Below, piece after piece: positions 44,755 to 55,566 of a DNA stretch of 64,000 nucleotides (its first letter is position 1; every line of letters starts with the position of its first letter). The notes below the pieces were generated by a model. That model did no database searches. It was not told where the DNA came from and was given only the letters and a program-made list of their open reading frames with translations. Origin of the DNA: Salinimicrobium xinjiangense DSM 19287 (lineage in GTDB: Bacteria > Bacteroidota > Bacteroidia > Flavobacteriales > Flavobacteriaceae); contig NZ_KE384055.1 in assembly GCF_000423585.1 (NCBI RefSeq), positions 167,232 to 231,231 of the forward strand. The letters are read 5' to 3'. The translations under genes and the position numbers were made by a program.

Positions 44755-45435
44755 ATGCGCACCCTCGGTTTAATAGGTGGAACCTCCTGGCATTCTACCA
44801 TAGTATATTACCGGCTCATCAATGAGATGGCCGGAAAAAGAACAGGCACTCATTCAAATCCTCCCCTTATAATTTATAGCCTCAATATTGAACTAATGAG
44901 GGAGTTTAATGTAGAGAAGATCAAAACAAAATATTTACATATTGCCCGAAAATTAGAGATAGCCGGGGCAAATGCTATTGTTATTTGTGCCAATACTCCT
45001 CACCTGGTATATGATCATGTAAAAGACAAAATTTCTATTCCTATTCTGCATATAGCAGATGCTATTGGAGTAGAAGCTTCCGGGAAAGGTTTTAAAAAAC
45101 TTGGACTTCTGGGAACAAAACCTACCATGGAGGGCGATTTTCTGCATAAAAGGTTAAAACAAGAGTATGGAATTGAGACCATTGTACCTGAGCAGGATTT
45201 TATGGATGAGATCCATCAATTTATTTCACAGGAACTTACCAAAGGAAAATTTACCGAATCGGCAAAGTCATTTTTTCTCGACCACATTCAGCTTTTGAAG
45301 GAAAAGGGAGCACAGGCAATCATTATGGGATGTACAGAATTACCTCTTCTAATTTCTTCTGATGACACAGATCTTCCTCTTTTACAAAGCACAAACCTGC
45401 ATGCCCAGATGGCCGTGGATTATATTTTTAATTAA
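44755..45435 (+). CDS. Aspartate/glutamate racemase family protein
   Basis: 226 aa cofactor-independent racemase, YgeA/aspartate-racemase-like rather than MurI. Both catalytic cysteines are present: Cys78 in IVICANTPH and Cys193 in IMGCTELPLL. N-terminal LGLIGGTSWHST and later LLGTKPTM shape the site. Substrate (Asp, Glu or another amino acid) unknown. It stands alone between two terminators. Confidence 0.92.
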   Translation: MRTLGLIGGTSWHSTIVYYRLINEMAGKRTGTHSNPPLIIYSLNIELMREFNVEKIKTKYLHIARKLEIAGANAIVICANTPHLVYDHVKDKISIPILHIADAIGVEASGKGFKKLGLLGTKPTMEGDFLHKRLKQEYGIETIVPEQDFMDEIHQFISQELTKGKFTESAKSFFLDHIQLLKEKGAQAIIMGCTELPLLISSDDTDLPLLQSTNLHAQMAVDYIFN

Positions 45436-45459
45436 TTTCCTGATTGGTACCAAAATAAA

Positions 45460-45493
45460 GAAGAGAGATCCCCCAATCTCTCTTCCTTTTTTT
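45460..45493. terminator. Terminator between racemase and DUF1206 genes
   Basis: GAAGAGAGAT (45460-45469) pairs perfectly with ATCTCTCTTC (45476-45485), followed by a T-tract; it serves the plus-strand gene. Confidence 0.85.
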
Positions 45494-45600
45494 AAACAAA
45501 AATTTACAAATTACCTTTTACTGATGCACGTGATCATTAATTGGTATTGTAAATATAGAAGGGATCCAAACCTTTGACAATAGGTAAAAACCCTCCTTTT

Positions 45601-46392
45601 TTAACCATTGAACCTTCTGTATTTTGCCATTAAGAACATGTAAATGGCATACGCCACAAGACCTGCAGCTACCAGTCCCATTAACCATGGGCCATAGGCC
45701 GACTCCTGTATAAAAGAAAATGCTTCCCGTGTGCTCTTTATCTCTGAAGGATTTGAATCTATGGCTGCCTGGATAGCAAAGTATCCAATTATAAGAAGGA
45801 TCACTCCCCGTGCACTAAGTCCAAATTTTGCGGTCTTTTCAATACTTTCCCGTTTTTTCTGATCGTCAAGAGAACTCAGATTGAATTTTTTCTGGTAATC
45901 ATTTTTATATGCTTTCACAAACTGAAAGATTCCCGCTATTATAATACCTGCACCAACGATCCCAATGATCCACAGCCCGGTTTCACTGGCCAGGAAAGAA
46001 GAATTCTGTGCAGACCCTGAAGAACCAGAACTGCCACCACCGGAACCAAAGGCTTTTAACGCAGCAAGTACTCCAAATCCAAGGTATAAGAGTCCGCTAA
46101 AAAAGAAGGCTACTCTTTTAGCCTTTCCTTTGGAATCATCTCCTATATTCTCGGGGTCTTTAACAGATTGGACAAACCTCCAGGCTGCATAGCAGGCAAG
46201 ACCAATAGCTATTAATATTAAAAGAATATTGCCAAAAGTCTGTTTTTCCAGAAACTCCAGGACCTGCATTTGTCCTGCCTTTTGTCCGCCCATGTCAAAT
46301 GCAGCCTTAAAAGTGAGCACGCCGATTATACCGTAGACTACTCCCTTGGCCACAAAGCCTGTACGGGCCATTTTTTTGATGTTGTTATTCAT
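45601..46392 (-). CDS. DUF1206 membrane protein
   Basis: 263 aa, six hydrophobic segments arranged as three two-helix repeats, the DUF1206 pattern. ARTGFVAKGVVYGIIGVLTF near the start and FGLSARGVILLIIGYFAI near 190 are the repeat openings with Arg and Gly. A GGGSSGSSGSAQN linker lies between the second pair. Function unknown; often stress-induced or cell-envelope related in reports of the family. Confidence 0.88.
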   Translation of the reverse strand: MNNNIKKMARTGFVAKGVVYGIIGVLTFKAAFDMGGQKAGQMQVLEFLEKQTFGNILLILIAIGLACYAAWRFVQSVKDPENIGDDSKGKAKRVAFFFSGLLYLGFGVLAALKAFGSGGGSSGSSGSAQNSSFLASETGLWIIGIVGAGIIIAGIFQFVKAYKNDYQKKFNLSSLDDQKKRESIEKTAKFGLSARGVILLIIGYFAIQAAIDSNPSEIKSTREAFSFIQESAYGPWLMGLVAAGLVAYAIYMFLMAKYRRFNG

Positions 46393-46733
46393 AATTTTGG
46401 TGTTGGTTTGCCTCTAAATTAAAAGAAAGGCATGTGAATACCAATGAATTATAAATACTTTAAGGGAATAGCAGCAGGATATTTTAAAACATAGTTAAAA
46501 CTTACCATGTGAAAGGAGGCGGAATAGATACCTTGTTTTTCTTCCGTTAGAAGTGTGTCTGGAAACCGGCCGCCGGGAATTATTCTTTATTTCTGAAAAG
46601 GTTTAATTAAGAAATACGGCCTGGAAGAGGATATAAACCTCTTTTTAATTAACATCTTTTTATAGCAAGCGGGATTTGAACCATCACCTGCCAGGCCATG
46701 TTAGATATCTCTATGGGTAACAGAAATTAAAAT
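46393..46733. other. Intergenic region without a gene
   Basis: 340 bp. No plausible coding frame or tRNA. On the minus strand, near 46668-46693, a string resembling a tRNA T-arm (GGTTCAAATCCCGC) occurs, but the T-stem does not pair and no other tRNA parts are present. Confidence 0.5.
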
Positions 46734-47201
46734 TTAAAATTTCAGCAATTTTTCAATTGTTGAAAATCCTTTAATACGGGCATGATCGTATGCAGTTTGT
46801 CCGTTATTGTCTTTAAGAGATTTATCTGCATCATGTTCCAAAAGTAGCTCTGCCATTTCTTCCTGCCCAAAAGTGGCTGCAAAAATGAGTGCAGTTGATC
46901 CATCGAAATTCTGTGCATTGACATCCGCCCCATGGTCAAGAAGAATTTGGGCTAATTCCCGGGAGCCTTTAAAACTAACACCCATTAATGGAGTATTACC
47001 TGCAGCGTCCCGGGCATTGACATCTGCACCTTCCTGCAGCAGGACTTTAGTAACTGTAGATTGGCCAAAATAAGTAGCAAGTATTAATGGAGGAAAACCT
47101 CTGTCATCTGTTTTATTCAGCAACAGAGGATCGGCCTGTATCTGTTTTCTGAGTTCTCCGGCCTTTCCTAAACGAATGTTTTCATGAATATCCATAATCA
47201 T
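46734..47201 (-). CDS. Ankyrin-repeat protein
   Basis: 155 aa, no signal peptide. Four ankyrin repeats from about 25 to 150: GFPPLILATYFGQSTVTKVLLQEGADVN, GNTPLMGVSFKGSREL AQILLDHGADVN, GSTALIFAATFGQEEMAELL, and GQTAYDHARIKGFSTIEKLL. Small bacterial ankyrin proteins often pair with catalase or ion channels, but neither neighbour is such. It probably binds another protein; the partner is unknown. Confidence 0.92.
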   Translation of the reverse strand: MIMDIHENIRLGKAGELRKQIQADPLLLNKTDDRGFPPLILATYFGQSTVTKVLLQEGADVNARDAAGNTPLMGVSFKGSRELAQILLDHGADVNAQNFDGSTALIFAATFGQEEMAELLLEHDADKSLKDNNGQTAYDHARIKGFSTIEKLLKF

Positions 47202-47342
47202 CTAAATATTACTCTCCAAAAATGGGATTTTAGAGGAGTGTTGAAGCAATTTAAGAAAAACAGCTCAGCTAGTAAAGCCTTTGGACATTGCCTTCTAATG
47301 ATAAATCGATTTTTTCCCCTGATTTGAAGAACCACCGAATCC

Positions 47343-49124
47343 TTAATTGGTTACATCCTGAGGAACATCTGCTGTTTTTACCAGTCTTATGAATTCTGCA
47401 CGATAGCCATCGCGATCCTCGCCTCTTCCTGCTTCAGCCAGGGAGATCACAAGATCTTTGTTAGCATTATTTGTAAACTCCGACTCCCGCAACTGCATAC
47501 CAAATAAAGCTACTGCCGAAGCAAATTCGAAATCTGCACTCATAGTTTGTGCGGCGTCTTTTACTGTTTCTGTAATTAGAATGCTTTTGGATCCTTCGGG
47601 TTTTTGATATCTGAACTTTACCGTTAGCAGTTCATCAGAATTGGATTTATTACTCTTTTTGGTGTACTTAAGATCATCTATATCTTTCAGATACCTGCTT
47701 TTTACCCCCACAGGAATAATTTCATAAAGAGCTGTCACCGTATGTCCACTGCCCAGTTCTCCCGCATCTTTTTTGTCATCATTGAAATCTTCATCGTTAA
47801 GCAGCCTGTTTTCATATCCAATGAGGCGGTAAGCCTGCACACGTGAGGGATTGAATTCCACCTGGATCTTTACATCTTTTGCTATTGTATAAATAGTGCC
47901 ACCGAATTCTGTTCCCAATACTCTTTTTGCCTCCTGCATAGTATCTATATATGCATGGTTTCCGTTGCCTTTTTGCGCAAAGGTCTCCAGTTTTGAATCC
48001 TGGTAATTGCCCATGCCGAAGCCAAGAGCGGTCAGGAAAATCCCGGTTTCCCTTTTTTCTTCTATCAGATCTCCCATTGCCCTGTCACTACTTGCTCCCA
48101 CGTTAAAATCTCCATCTGTTGCAAGGATCACCCTGTTGTTTCCCCCTTTGATAAAGTTTTCCTCTGCTATTTCGTATGCAAGTTCAATACCCTCTCCACC
48201 TGCTGTTGAACCTCCTGCCGACAGATTGTCAAGGGCTTCAAAAATGGTTTTTTTGTCACTTCCTTTTGTAGAGGGAAGTACAAGCCCGGCTGCTCCCGCA
48301 TACACCACAATGGCAACTCTATCCTGTTCCCGTAATTGACCGGTCAATAGTTTAAAAGCCGATTTTAGAAGAGGCAGTTTGTTGGGAGAATTCATAGAAC
48401 CTGATACGTCCAGAAGGAATACAAGGTTAGAAGGGGGAACATCATCAAGGGGAATGGTTCTTCCCTGTAAAGCTATTTTTACGAGTCTTGAATCTTTATT
48501 CCAGGGAGTGGTGGCCACATCGGTGTGTATAGCGAATGGATGTTCTCCCGTTGGTTGTGCATAATTATAACTGAAATAATTCACCAATTCTTCAATTTTC
48601 ACAGCATCTTTCTGCACTTTTTGCCCATTATTGATCATTCGGCGTACATTGCTATAGGAGGCTTTATCGACATCGATGGAAAAGGTAGAAAGGGGAGCGG
48701 CGTTTACACTTTTAAAGATATTTTCTTCAATCTCCTTATATGATTCCCTCTGTGGGGGAGGAGCAGAGGCAAAACCTCTTATTCGTTGCCGGGAATTATT
48801 CAAATTTCCATAACTAACGATTACCATTTCTTCCAGTGAAGCCTTATCGGGTTCGAGGGAAACATCAAGAATTTTCTTATCTCCCACTTTAATTCTGGCG
48901 GTCTTATAACCGAGATAACCAAACAGCAGTTGGTCCCCTTTTTTTGCCTTTATTGTATAAGTCCCGTCAAAATCTGTTTGGGTTCCTTTTTGCGTGCCCT
49001 CCACAAGCACATTAACTCCCGGCAGGGGGCGTTGATTTTCATCTGTAACCGTACCGGTAACTGTTTCAGAATTTGTTGAAATATTCAATAATGTGGAGAC
49101 AAGTAGTAGTAGAATTACATTCAT
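47343..49124 (-). CDS. VWA-domain protein with carboxypeptidase-regulatory-like domain
   Basis: 593 aa. A short N-terminal signal (about 1-19), a carboxypeptidase-D-regulatory-like beta domain (about 22-92: VTGTVTDENQRPLPGVNVLV), then the YfbK-type N-terminal region (KASYSNVRRMINNGQKVQKDAVKIEELVNYF), a VWA fold with MIDAS at 239-243 (DVSGS) near LVFLLDVSGSMNSPNKL, and a DUF3520-type C-terminus (GGTIYTIAKDVKIQVEFNP). Surface protein with metal-dependent binding; partner unknown. Same architecture recurs in Bacteroidota. Confidence 0.92.
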   Translation of the reverse strand: MNVILLLLVSTLLNISTNSETVTGTVTDENQRPLPGVNVLVEGTQKGTQTDFDGTYTIKAKKGDQLLFGYLGYKTARIKVGDKKILDVSLEPDKASLEEMVIVSYGNLNNSRQRIRGFASAPPPQRESYKEIEENIFKSVNAAPLSTFSIDVDKASYSNVRRMINNGQKVQKDAVKIEELVNYFSYNYAQPTGEHPFAIHTDVATTPWNKDSRLVKIALQGRTIPLDDVPPSNLVFLLDVSGSMNSPNKLPLLKSAFKLLTGQLREQDRVAIVVYAGAAGLVLPSTKGSDKKTIFEALDNLSAGGSTAGGEGIELAYEIAEENFIKGGNNRVILATDGDFNVGASSDRAMGDLIEEKRETGIFLTALGFGMGNYQDSKLETFAQKGNGNHAYIDTMQEAKRVLGTEFGGTIYTIAKDVKIQVEFNPSRVQAYRLIGYENRLLNDEDFNDDKKDAGELGSGHTVTALYEIIPVGVKSRYLKDIDDLKYTKKSNKSNSDELLTVKFRYQKPEGSKSILITETVKDAAQTMSADFEFASAVALFGMQLRESEFTNNANKDLVISLAEAGRGEDRDGYRAEFIRLVKTADVPQDVTN

Positions 49125-49240
49125 TTGGTTAAAATTTAGTTGAAACTGGAGGTTCTTTTAAATTTTAACAAATATCCTGCCACTGCTGTGCAACCGGGAA
49201 TATATTATGAAGTCGATCTTACTTGTTAGAGGTTAACTTA

Positions 49241-51064
49241 TTAAAGACCAGGGATCTTACCGGTGCCTTTTATTTTTTGTTCAGCAGATCCATCAGGAGG
49301 ATAATGAATTTTGTCTTCGATCTCCTTGATCTTTTCCGGGTCAAACTTTGGGAGTTGCAGTTCTCCTTTTTCTTTCCATTGCCTTACTTTTTCTTCGGCA
49401 GATTGGGATTTTTCTTTTGAGAGACCTGTGTCTTTTCCGAAGTAAATTGTTTGAGATGGGAAGGCAAAACCGGTTCCGCTTTCTCCTACTGTATCCATGA
49501 TGCGCAGGAGCAGATCTTCTTTTACTTCAAGGAAATCGTCAAATGTTGCAACTTTGACATAGGTGAACACCTCCAGATTAAGTGAATCTGAGCCTAATTC
49601 TATAAACCTCACTCTGGCAGTGTCTGATGTTACCATGGGGTGAGCATATAGAATAGCTCTTAATTCCACCAGGAGATACCTTATTTGATCTGGAGTGGTT
49701 TCATATCGGAGACCTATTACCGGATTAAACCAGAATTTATCCCGGTGGGCATAATTTTCAATTTTACTCGAAGAAAATTCCCCGTTTGGAATAGTGACCA
49801 CTGTACGGGCCAGAGTCCTTATTCTTGTAGAGCGCATTCCAACTTTTTCTACTGTTCCAATGGTATCACCTACTTTACAAAAATCTCCAACCCTAATGGG
49901 CTGGTCTGTAATCAGGGTTACACTGCCCACAAAATTTTCAATGGTTTTTTGGGCTCCCAGGGCAAGAGCTAAACCACCAATTCCCAGAGCGGCAAGACCT
50001 GTAGTAACGTCTACACCAAAAGCTCCCAGAATGGCAATAATTCCGAAGATCACTATTGCGATCTTAGCCGCTCTTTTCAAGAAAAGAACTACTGAAACTC
50101 CCGATACATTGCCCCTTGAGCTCATGCGTCGCTGACTAAAGACGCCAAGGAATTCTGAAAGTCTCCACAATAAAATCAACAGGGCTACTAAACCTACAAC
50201 AACCGTAATTCCACTTATACGTTGCCTTAGAATTATAGAAAGACCGAGTTCCCGGGTGCCAGCAACAAAGAGCCAGACTGCCAGATAGAGCTTAAGAGGA
50301 AGTGCAAAAGCTTCTAAAACCCCCGATTCAGGTTCGGTGCGGGCTTTTCGCCATACCAGAGGAATGAGGTATAGAAGAAGCGTAATGGTAAACCAGGCAA
50401 GGGTATAGGCAAGTAACGCCAGAACAATCATTACCAGCCATTGACCCACAGGGACACCACCCCATTCTGTAGTTTCCAGATATTCCGGAAGGAGGCGGTC
50501 AATAATCAAAGCTTCTTCGTCCACGTCTGAGAATTCCCGTACATATTCTGTAGTTTGATCAGAAATTAGCCAGAGTGGGCCTCCATCGGGTCCTTCCACC
50601 TTTTCAAGCAGGACATCAAAAGATTTTCCCGAAACTGTAATAGTCCCCACTCTGTCCAGGTGATTGGGGAGGTCATCATCTGTTCTCCCTTGAGGATCAC
50701 TGCTCAGCCATGAGTAAGGCATGATCTGTCCCCGCTGGTTGAGCATGATCTCCAGCCTTTGCGCAAGTTCTGCATGTTCTTCGGAAGAAGTGGCCGGGTC
50801 GCCGTCAATAAAATAGGCTCCCGCCAGATTATAATTTTTTTCTGCAACGGCCGAAATGAATCCGGCTAAACTGGAGCGGGGATTACGTCGGCCTAAATCG
50901 TCATCGGGATATTGCGGTTCCTCGGGAGTCTCGGCTTCAGTCTCCAACTGCGGGATCTGCGCCTGTAACCCAGGTATCGTAAGGAAGGTAAAAAATATAA
51001 AAAGACTTAAAAGGAATTGACTACTCTTATTAATTCTCATGCTCTTCAGGAAACTTCTGGTCAT
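49241..51064 (-). CDS. Mechanosensitive ion channel (MscS family), large form
   Basis: 607 aa. Signal peptide MTRSFLKSMRINKSS... cleaved near GLQAQ, or start at the internal ATG eight codons on. A periplasmic N-terminal domain (about 40-190), several membrane segments (about 210-360), then the MscS pore with FGVDVTTGLAALGIGGLALALGAQKT and FVGSVTLITDQPIRVGDFCKVG (beta domain), and a C-terminal alpha/beta end. Acts as a safety valve in hypo-osmotic shock. The periplasmic extension is typical of Bacteroidota members. Gap of 166 bp to the RND pump stop, so separate unit. Confidence 0.92.
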   Translation of the reverse strand: MTRSFLKSMRINKSSQFLLSLFIFFTFLTIPGLQAQIPQLETEAETPEEPQYPDDDLGRRNPRSSLAGFISAVAEKNYNLAGAYFIDGDPATSSEEHAELAQRLEIMLNQRGQIMPYSWLSSDPQGRTDDDLPNHLDRVGTITVSGKSFDVLLEKVEGPDGGPLWLISDQTTEYVREFSDVDEEALIIDRLLPEYLETTEWGGVPVGQWLVMIVLALLAYTLAWFTITLLLYLIPLVWRKARTEPESGVLEAFALPLKLYLAVWLFVAGTRELGLSIILRQRISGITVVVGLVALLILLWRLSEFLGVFSQRRMSSRGNVSGVSVVLFLKRAAKIAIVIFGIIAILGAFGVDVTTGLAALGIGGLALALGAQKTIENFVGSVTLITDQPIRVGDFCKVGDTIGTVEKVGMRSTRIRTLARTVVTIPNGEFSSSKIENYAHRDKFWFNPVIGLRYETTPDQIRYLLVELRAILYAHPMVTSDTARVRFIELGSDSLNLEVFTYVKVATFDDFLEVKEDLLLRIMDTVGESGTGFAFPSQTIYFGKDTGLSKEKSQSAEEKVRQWKEKGELQLPKFDPEKIKEIEDKIHYPPDGSAEQKIKGTGKIPGL

Positions 51065-51230
51065 AAGGGTTAGAATTTCAACGGAAAACCGACAATAGAA
51101 TAAGTCTTTAAAATGACATTTTTAAGACTCTTTTCTTCTGAAAATTCCGCAGTCCTAAAGATAAGAAATTTTGCAGAAGCCTTTAATGACCTTAAGGAGG
51201 CTTTTCGTTTAAAAGCTTTTTATAACCAGA

Positions 51231-54200
51231 TTATGAAGATTTTGCACTCAATTTTCGGGGTGTGGTTTTTCCATGATTTACATAAAGGATCGCGTCTTCA
51301 AGGATTAAATAAAGACAGGGTACAATCACCAGGATAATAGAGGTTGCAAATACAATCCCAAAGCCAAGAGAAATAGCCATGGGGATTAGATAGTAGGCCT
51401 GGCTGGAGGTTTCGAGAATAATTGGTGTTAAGCCTCCAAAAGTGGTAAGCGTAGTAAGCATTATTGGCCGAAAACGCCTTATCCCTGCTTCATGTATAGC
51501 CTGGTAGACCGATACATGCTTCCGCTTTTTATTGGCGTAATCGATCATGATGAGACTATCATTAACCACTACCCCCGTGAGAGCGATTACCCCCATTAGA
51601 CTTACCAGGGATAGATCGTATCCCAGCAGAATATGACCAATTACGGCTCCTACGATACCAAAAGGGATTGCAGCCATGATAATAAGAGGTTGAAAATAAC
51701 TTCCAAATGCAATGGCAAGCAGAACATAAATTATCAACATTGCCATAGAAAAACTACTCCATAAAGAAGCTGTCGATTCTCTCATATCGGCCTGGCTGCC
51801 TTCAAAGCTCCATGTAAGTCCCGGGAAGTCTGCACGCAGCTGGGGGAGCACTTCCTTTTGAATTGAGGCAAGCACCTGTCCCACAGTATTAGCAGGCTCT
51901 ACGTCCATACCCACACTTACTACCCTGCGGCCATCCCGACGGTTGATACTGGTAAAAGCCTCCTCCTGTCTTATTTCTACCACGTCAAGAAGAGGTACTT
52001 CGACCCCCCCGGGAGTTTGCACCAAAAAGTTTTCCAGGTTTTGAATATCCCTTCTTTCCTCTAGAGGAAGCTTTACTCTAACTTCGATCTCGTTAGTGGT
52101 TCTCATTTGTCGCATTGCCAGTGCGCCGTAAAATGCATCCCGTACCTGTCGTCCTACATCTGTCGAGGTAAGTCCCAGATTCCTGCCTTCAGGTAACAGC
52201 TTAAAATCGTATTGCTGCTTACCTCTGTTGTAGTTATCATTGACATCACGTGTATTCTTATAAGCTTTTACTCTTTCAGAAAAAGCAATACTGGCCTTTT
52301 CCAGTACATCGATGTCTGTATGGCTAAGATCCACACTTATCGCCTGTTGATAACCTCCGGGACCTCGCTCGGCTTCAAAGGTGATCTGGTCTACTCCTTC
52401 AATCTCTCCAATATTATCCCGCCATAGGGCGATAAGTTCCCTTGCAGTCATTTCCCGCTCATCTGGTGGACGCATAACGATCTCCACATCAATAAAATTC
52501 TGTCCCCTTACATTGGTTTTTACACCTTCGGCTACTTCATACAGATTGTATTCCTCAAACATTTCAAATGTGGAGCGGGTGATCTCTTCGGCTACCTTAC
52601 CTGCCTGCAGGGTGGTGGTGCCTTCCGGTAATCTTACGCCTGCCTCTATCTCATCGGCCGCAACTTCAGGCATCATGATCATTCCCATATGATCACTGTA
52701 GCCGTATCCACCTACTATTATAAGAAGAGCTATGGCAGCACTCAGAGTGATATATCGAAATTCAAGACATTTATCCAGGACCGGCCGGTAATATCTGTGA
52801 ACAAATTTATTGAATGCTTCCGCAAAAGATTGTTGCCAGTTTTCCAGTTTCTTTCTCCAGCCCCGGGACTTTTTTTCAGAAAGATGACCCAGGTGAGCCG
52901 GTAGAATAAATAAAGCTTCGAGTAGGGAAACAGCTAAAATTACGATCACAACTACCGGCAAAGGCCACCAGAATTTTCCTGTTTCTCCCGGCATGAGGAG
53001 TAGAGGAATGAAAGCTATAATTGTTGTGGTGATACTAAAAATAACAGGTTTGGAGACATCCCGGGTACCTGCAATAGCCGCGTCCATAAAACTCATTCCC
53101 TGCCTTCGGTATTCATACACATTTTCTCCCACTACAATGGCGTCATCAACTACGATTCCCAGTACTACAAGAAAGCCAAACATAGAGATCATGTTAAGGC
53201 TCACTCCAACCATGGGAAGAAAGATTATTCCCCCTACAAAAGAAATAGTCATACCCATCATCACCCAGAAAGCCAGCCTGTATTCCAGGAAAAGAGTGAG
53301 GATGATCAATACAATTCCTATAGCCATAAGTCCATTTTCTGTAAGCAGGGAAAGCCTTTCGCGGTAATCTTCAGCGGCATTGGAATCTATTCTGTAATTA
53401 ACTCCGGGTGGCAGTTGAAAATCGGTCAGGATCTCGTCTACCACTTCTGCAATTTTCAGGGGGGATTGATCGCCCACCCGGTATATGTCGAGGCTCACGG
53501 CGGGAACCCCGTTGAATTGTCCGTGGAAGCCGGTCTCTTCAAATCCGTCTGTCACTGTAGCGATCTCCCCCAGGGTCACTTTTGCGCCCGAGGGAGAATT
53601 GAGAATTGCAATATCCCTAAAATCCTCTGCCCATTGTTTACGCTCCTGCATTCTCAGTAGAATTTCTCCGGCCGATGTTTCCACGGCACCAGCCGGCACA
53701 TCTTCACTGGATTGTGCTACTATGCGAGCTACTTCGTCGAGGGTGAGATTGTATTTTCGAAGGTTGTTTCTCGGGATTTCAATATGTGTGAAGTAATCCG
53801 GAACATTTCCTAATTCTACCTGTGTGATCTCGGGATTACTCAAAAGGATATTTCTGAGCTGTTCGCCAAGCTGCCTTAAGGTCCAGATGTCTACCTGCCC
53901 GTATAGGCTTATTTCCATTACATCCCGTTGTTGCAGCTGCAGGCTTACCTGGGGTTGCTCGATATCATCGGGAAAGGTGCGTATCCTGCTAACCGCCTGA
54001 TCGATATCCTGAAAGGCTTTCATGCGGTCTGTACCTGCTATGAGTTCTATTACCACCTGCCCTGAGCCCTCATAAGCAGTGGAGACAATTTCCTTAATTC
54101 CCTGTATGCCCCGTATGGATTCTTCGACAGGCAAAAGAATTCCCTGTTCTACTTCGGCAGGAGCGGCACCGGGATAATTCACCCGCACTTCCACGTAATC

Positions 54201-54356
54201 GAGCTGAAACTGCGGAAAAACCTCTTTCTGAATATTGAACATGGTCCAGATACCCCCTGCCAGTAACAGGATCATAAGGAGATTTGCGGCAATGGAGTTC
54301 TTTGCCATATAAGCTATGGCTCCGGTCTTCCTGATCTTCTTTTCCTTTTTCTCCAT
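51231..54356 (-). CDS. RND efflux pump, AcrB/MexB family
   Basis: 1041 aa inner-membrane proton-driven drug exporter. Twelve hydrophobic segments, two large periplasmic loops. The TM4 proton-relay pair appears as [20 protein letters not shown]. The N-terminus begins with an unusual charged tail [12 protein letters not shown] before TM1. Start ATG directly abuts the adaptor stop codon (no spacer), so translation is coupled. Order outer-membrane factor, adaptor, pump on the minus strand. Substrates not predictable. Confidence 0.96.
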   Translation of the reverse strand: MEKKEKKIRKTGAIAYMAKNSIAANLLMILLLAGGIWTMFNIQKEVFPQFQLDYVEVRVNYPGAAPAEVEQGILLPVEESIRGIQGIKEIVSTAYEGSGQVVIELIAGTDRMKAFQDIDQAVSRIRTFPDDIEQPQVSLQLQQRDVMEISLYGQVDIWTLRQLGEQLRNILLSNPEITQVELGNVPDYFTHIEIPRNNLRKYNLTLDEVARIVAQSSEDVPAGAVETSAGEILLRMQERKQWAEDFRDIAILNSPSGAKVTLGEIATVTDGFEETGFHGQFNGVPAVSLDIYRVGDQSPLKIAEVVDEILTDFQLPPGVNYRIDSNAAEDYRERLSLLTENGLMAIGIVLIILTLFLEYRLAFWVMMGMTISFVGGIIFLPMVGVSLNMISMFGFLVVLGIVVDDAIVVGENVYEYRRQGMSFMDAAIAGTRDVSKPVIFSITTTIIAFIPLLLMPGETGKFWWPLPVVVIVILAVSLLEALFILPAHLGHLSEKKSRGWRKKLENWQQSFAEAFNKFVHRYYRPVLDKCLEFRYITLSAAIALLIIVGGYGYSDHMGMIMMPEVAADEIEAGVRLPEGTTTLQAGKVAEEITRSTFEMFEEYNLYEVAEGVKTNVRGQNFIDVEIVMRPPDEREMTARELIALWRDNIGEIEGVDQITFEAERGPGGYQQAISVDLSHTDIDVLEKASIAFSERVKAYKNTRDVNDNYNRGKQQYDFKLLPEGRNLGLTSTDVGRQVRDAFYGALAMRQMRTTNEIEVRVKLPLEERRDIQNLENFLVQTPGGVEVPLLDVVEIRQEEAFTSINRRDGRRVVSVGMDVEPANTVGQVLASIQKEVLPQLRADFPGLTWSFEGSQADMRESTASLWSSFSMAMLIIYVLLAIAFGSYFQPLIIMAAIPFGIVGAVIGHILLGYDLSLVSLMGVIALTGVVVNDSLIMIDYANKKRKHVSVYQAIHEAGIRRFRPIMLTTLTTFGGLTPIILETSSQAYYLIPMAISLGFGIVFATSIILVIVPCLYLILEDAILYVNHGKTTPRKLSAKSS

Positions 54357-55556
54357 TTATTGATCTTCTGTTGCTTCGGAAGCTTCCTGCTCCACCGAAT
54401 CTGTTTCAGTGCGTAATGCTATTCCTTCGGCTACAGTACTCAGATTTGTGGTAACTATACTTTCTCCTCCTGTTAAGCCTTTACTTATATAGGCGTACTG
54501 ATGATCAGTTAAAAGTACTTCCACCTCCAGGATATTCAGCTTTCCGTCCTGCATCACCCAGACTGTATTGTTGTTTCGCAGGTGATCCCGGTTTAATCTC
54601 ACCACATTCTCAATTTCATTTGCCTGTACCTGTGCCTCGACGAAAGTACCTATGATAAGTTCGGGACCGGAAGCAGTATCTTTTGCCAAAGGATCCGGAA
54701 CTTCTACGAGGATCCTTGCCTGGCGGGTCTGATTGTCTAATGCTCCTACCTTGCTGTTGAGGTATCCTGTTCTGTACACTCCCTGAGGCCAGGCCGAAGA
54801 ATTCCTTATTCTTACCGGGGATCCGGTGTCTTCTTCAGCATCAGGAAACCGAAGCCATTGCAACCTTGATACCGGCAAACTTAAAATTACCCGGTAGGTA
54901 TGGGTGCCAACAAGCCTTCCAAGATCATCACCCACAGCCACCTGTGATCCTGTAGTGACGTTTTGGGTAATGATCTGCGCATCAAAAGGTGCTCGGATTG
55001 TGGTCCGGGAGAGGTCCAGTTGCGCCTGCGCAACTGATGCCTGCGCTGCCTTTATCCTGGCTTTTACTGCATTGAGTTGGGGTTGACGTAATACCAGTGA
55101 CTTTTCTTCTTCGGTTAATGTTTGGCCTCCTACTAATTCAAGGTCTTGCTGCGCTACTTCCTGGCGGCCCATTTCCACGGCGAGTTCTGTTTGTGCCTGT
55201 AACAGTTCACTACGTCTTAGCTCCAGGTTATTGCGATAATCTGCAGGGTCTATTTGCAGGAGGATCTCTCCTTTTTTTACAGCTCCCCCGGGAACAAACC
55301 CCGTAGCTCTTCTTATTACCTCTCCACCCACCCGGGCACTTATAATAACATCATTTACGGGCTCTACAGTTCCTGTAGCCACAAGAGTGGGAGAAAAATT
55401 CCCGGCTTCTGCCCGGGTCACCTGTACAAGCATTGCCATCTCTTTGCTTGCGCCTTCACTCTGTGCTGTGGGCTCGGTGAGGAATATAAAAGAAGTGATC
55501 ACCACTGCCAAAACGAGGATACCAACACTTATAAATATGATTTTTTTTGTACTCAT
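54357..55556 (-). CDS. RND efflux periplasmic adaptor (membrane fusion protein)
   Basis: 399 aa from ATG 55556 (MSTKKIIFISVGILVLAVV); a longer reading to 55709 would overlap the outer-membrane-factor gene and is rejected. N-terminal membrane anchor (about 4-22), a lipoyl/biotinyl-like hairpin pair with VISARVGGEVIRRATGF and a coiled-coil alpha hairpin, then beta-barrel and MPD domains. Links the pump to TolC. Ten bases downstream of the outer-membrane-factor stop. Confidence 0.94.
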   Translation of the reverse strand: MSTKKIIFISVGILVLAVVITSFIFLTEPTAQSEGASKEMAMLVQVTRAEAGNFSPTLVATGTVEPVNDVIISARVGGEVIRRATGFVPGGAVKKGEILLQIDPADYRNNLELRRSELLQAQTELAVEMGRQEVAQQDLELVGGQTLTEEEKSLVLRQPQLNAVKARIKAAQASVAQAQLDLSRTTIRAPFDAQIITQNVTTGSQVAVGDDLGRLVGTHTYRVILSLPVSRLQWLRFPDAEEDTGSPVRIRNSSAWPQGVYRTGYLNSKVGALDNQTRQARILVEVPDPLAKDTASGPELIIGTFVEAQVQANEIENVVRLNRDHLRNNNTVWVMQDGKLNILEVEVLLTDHQYAYISKGLTGGESIVTTNLSTVAEGIALRTETDSVEQEASEATEDQ

Positions 55557-55566
55557 TTCAGGTTTT

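Noticed and set aside
46668..46693. tRNA T-arm-like string on the minus strand
   Set aside because: The five-base T-stem does not pair and no acceptor, D or anticodon arms can be found nearby; at most a remnant.
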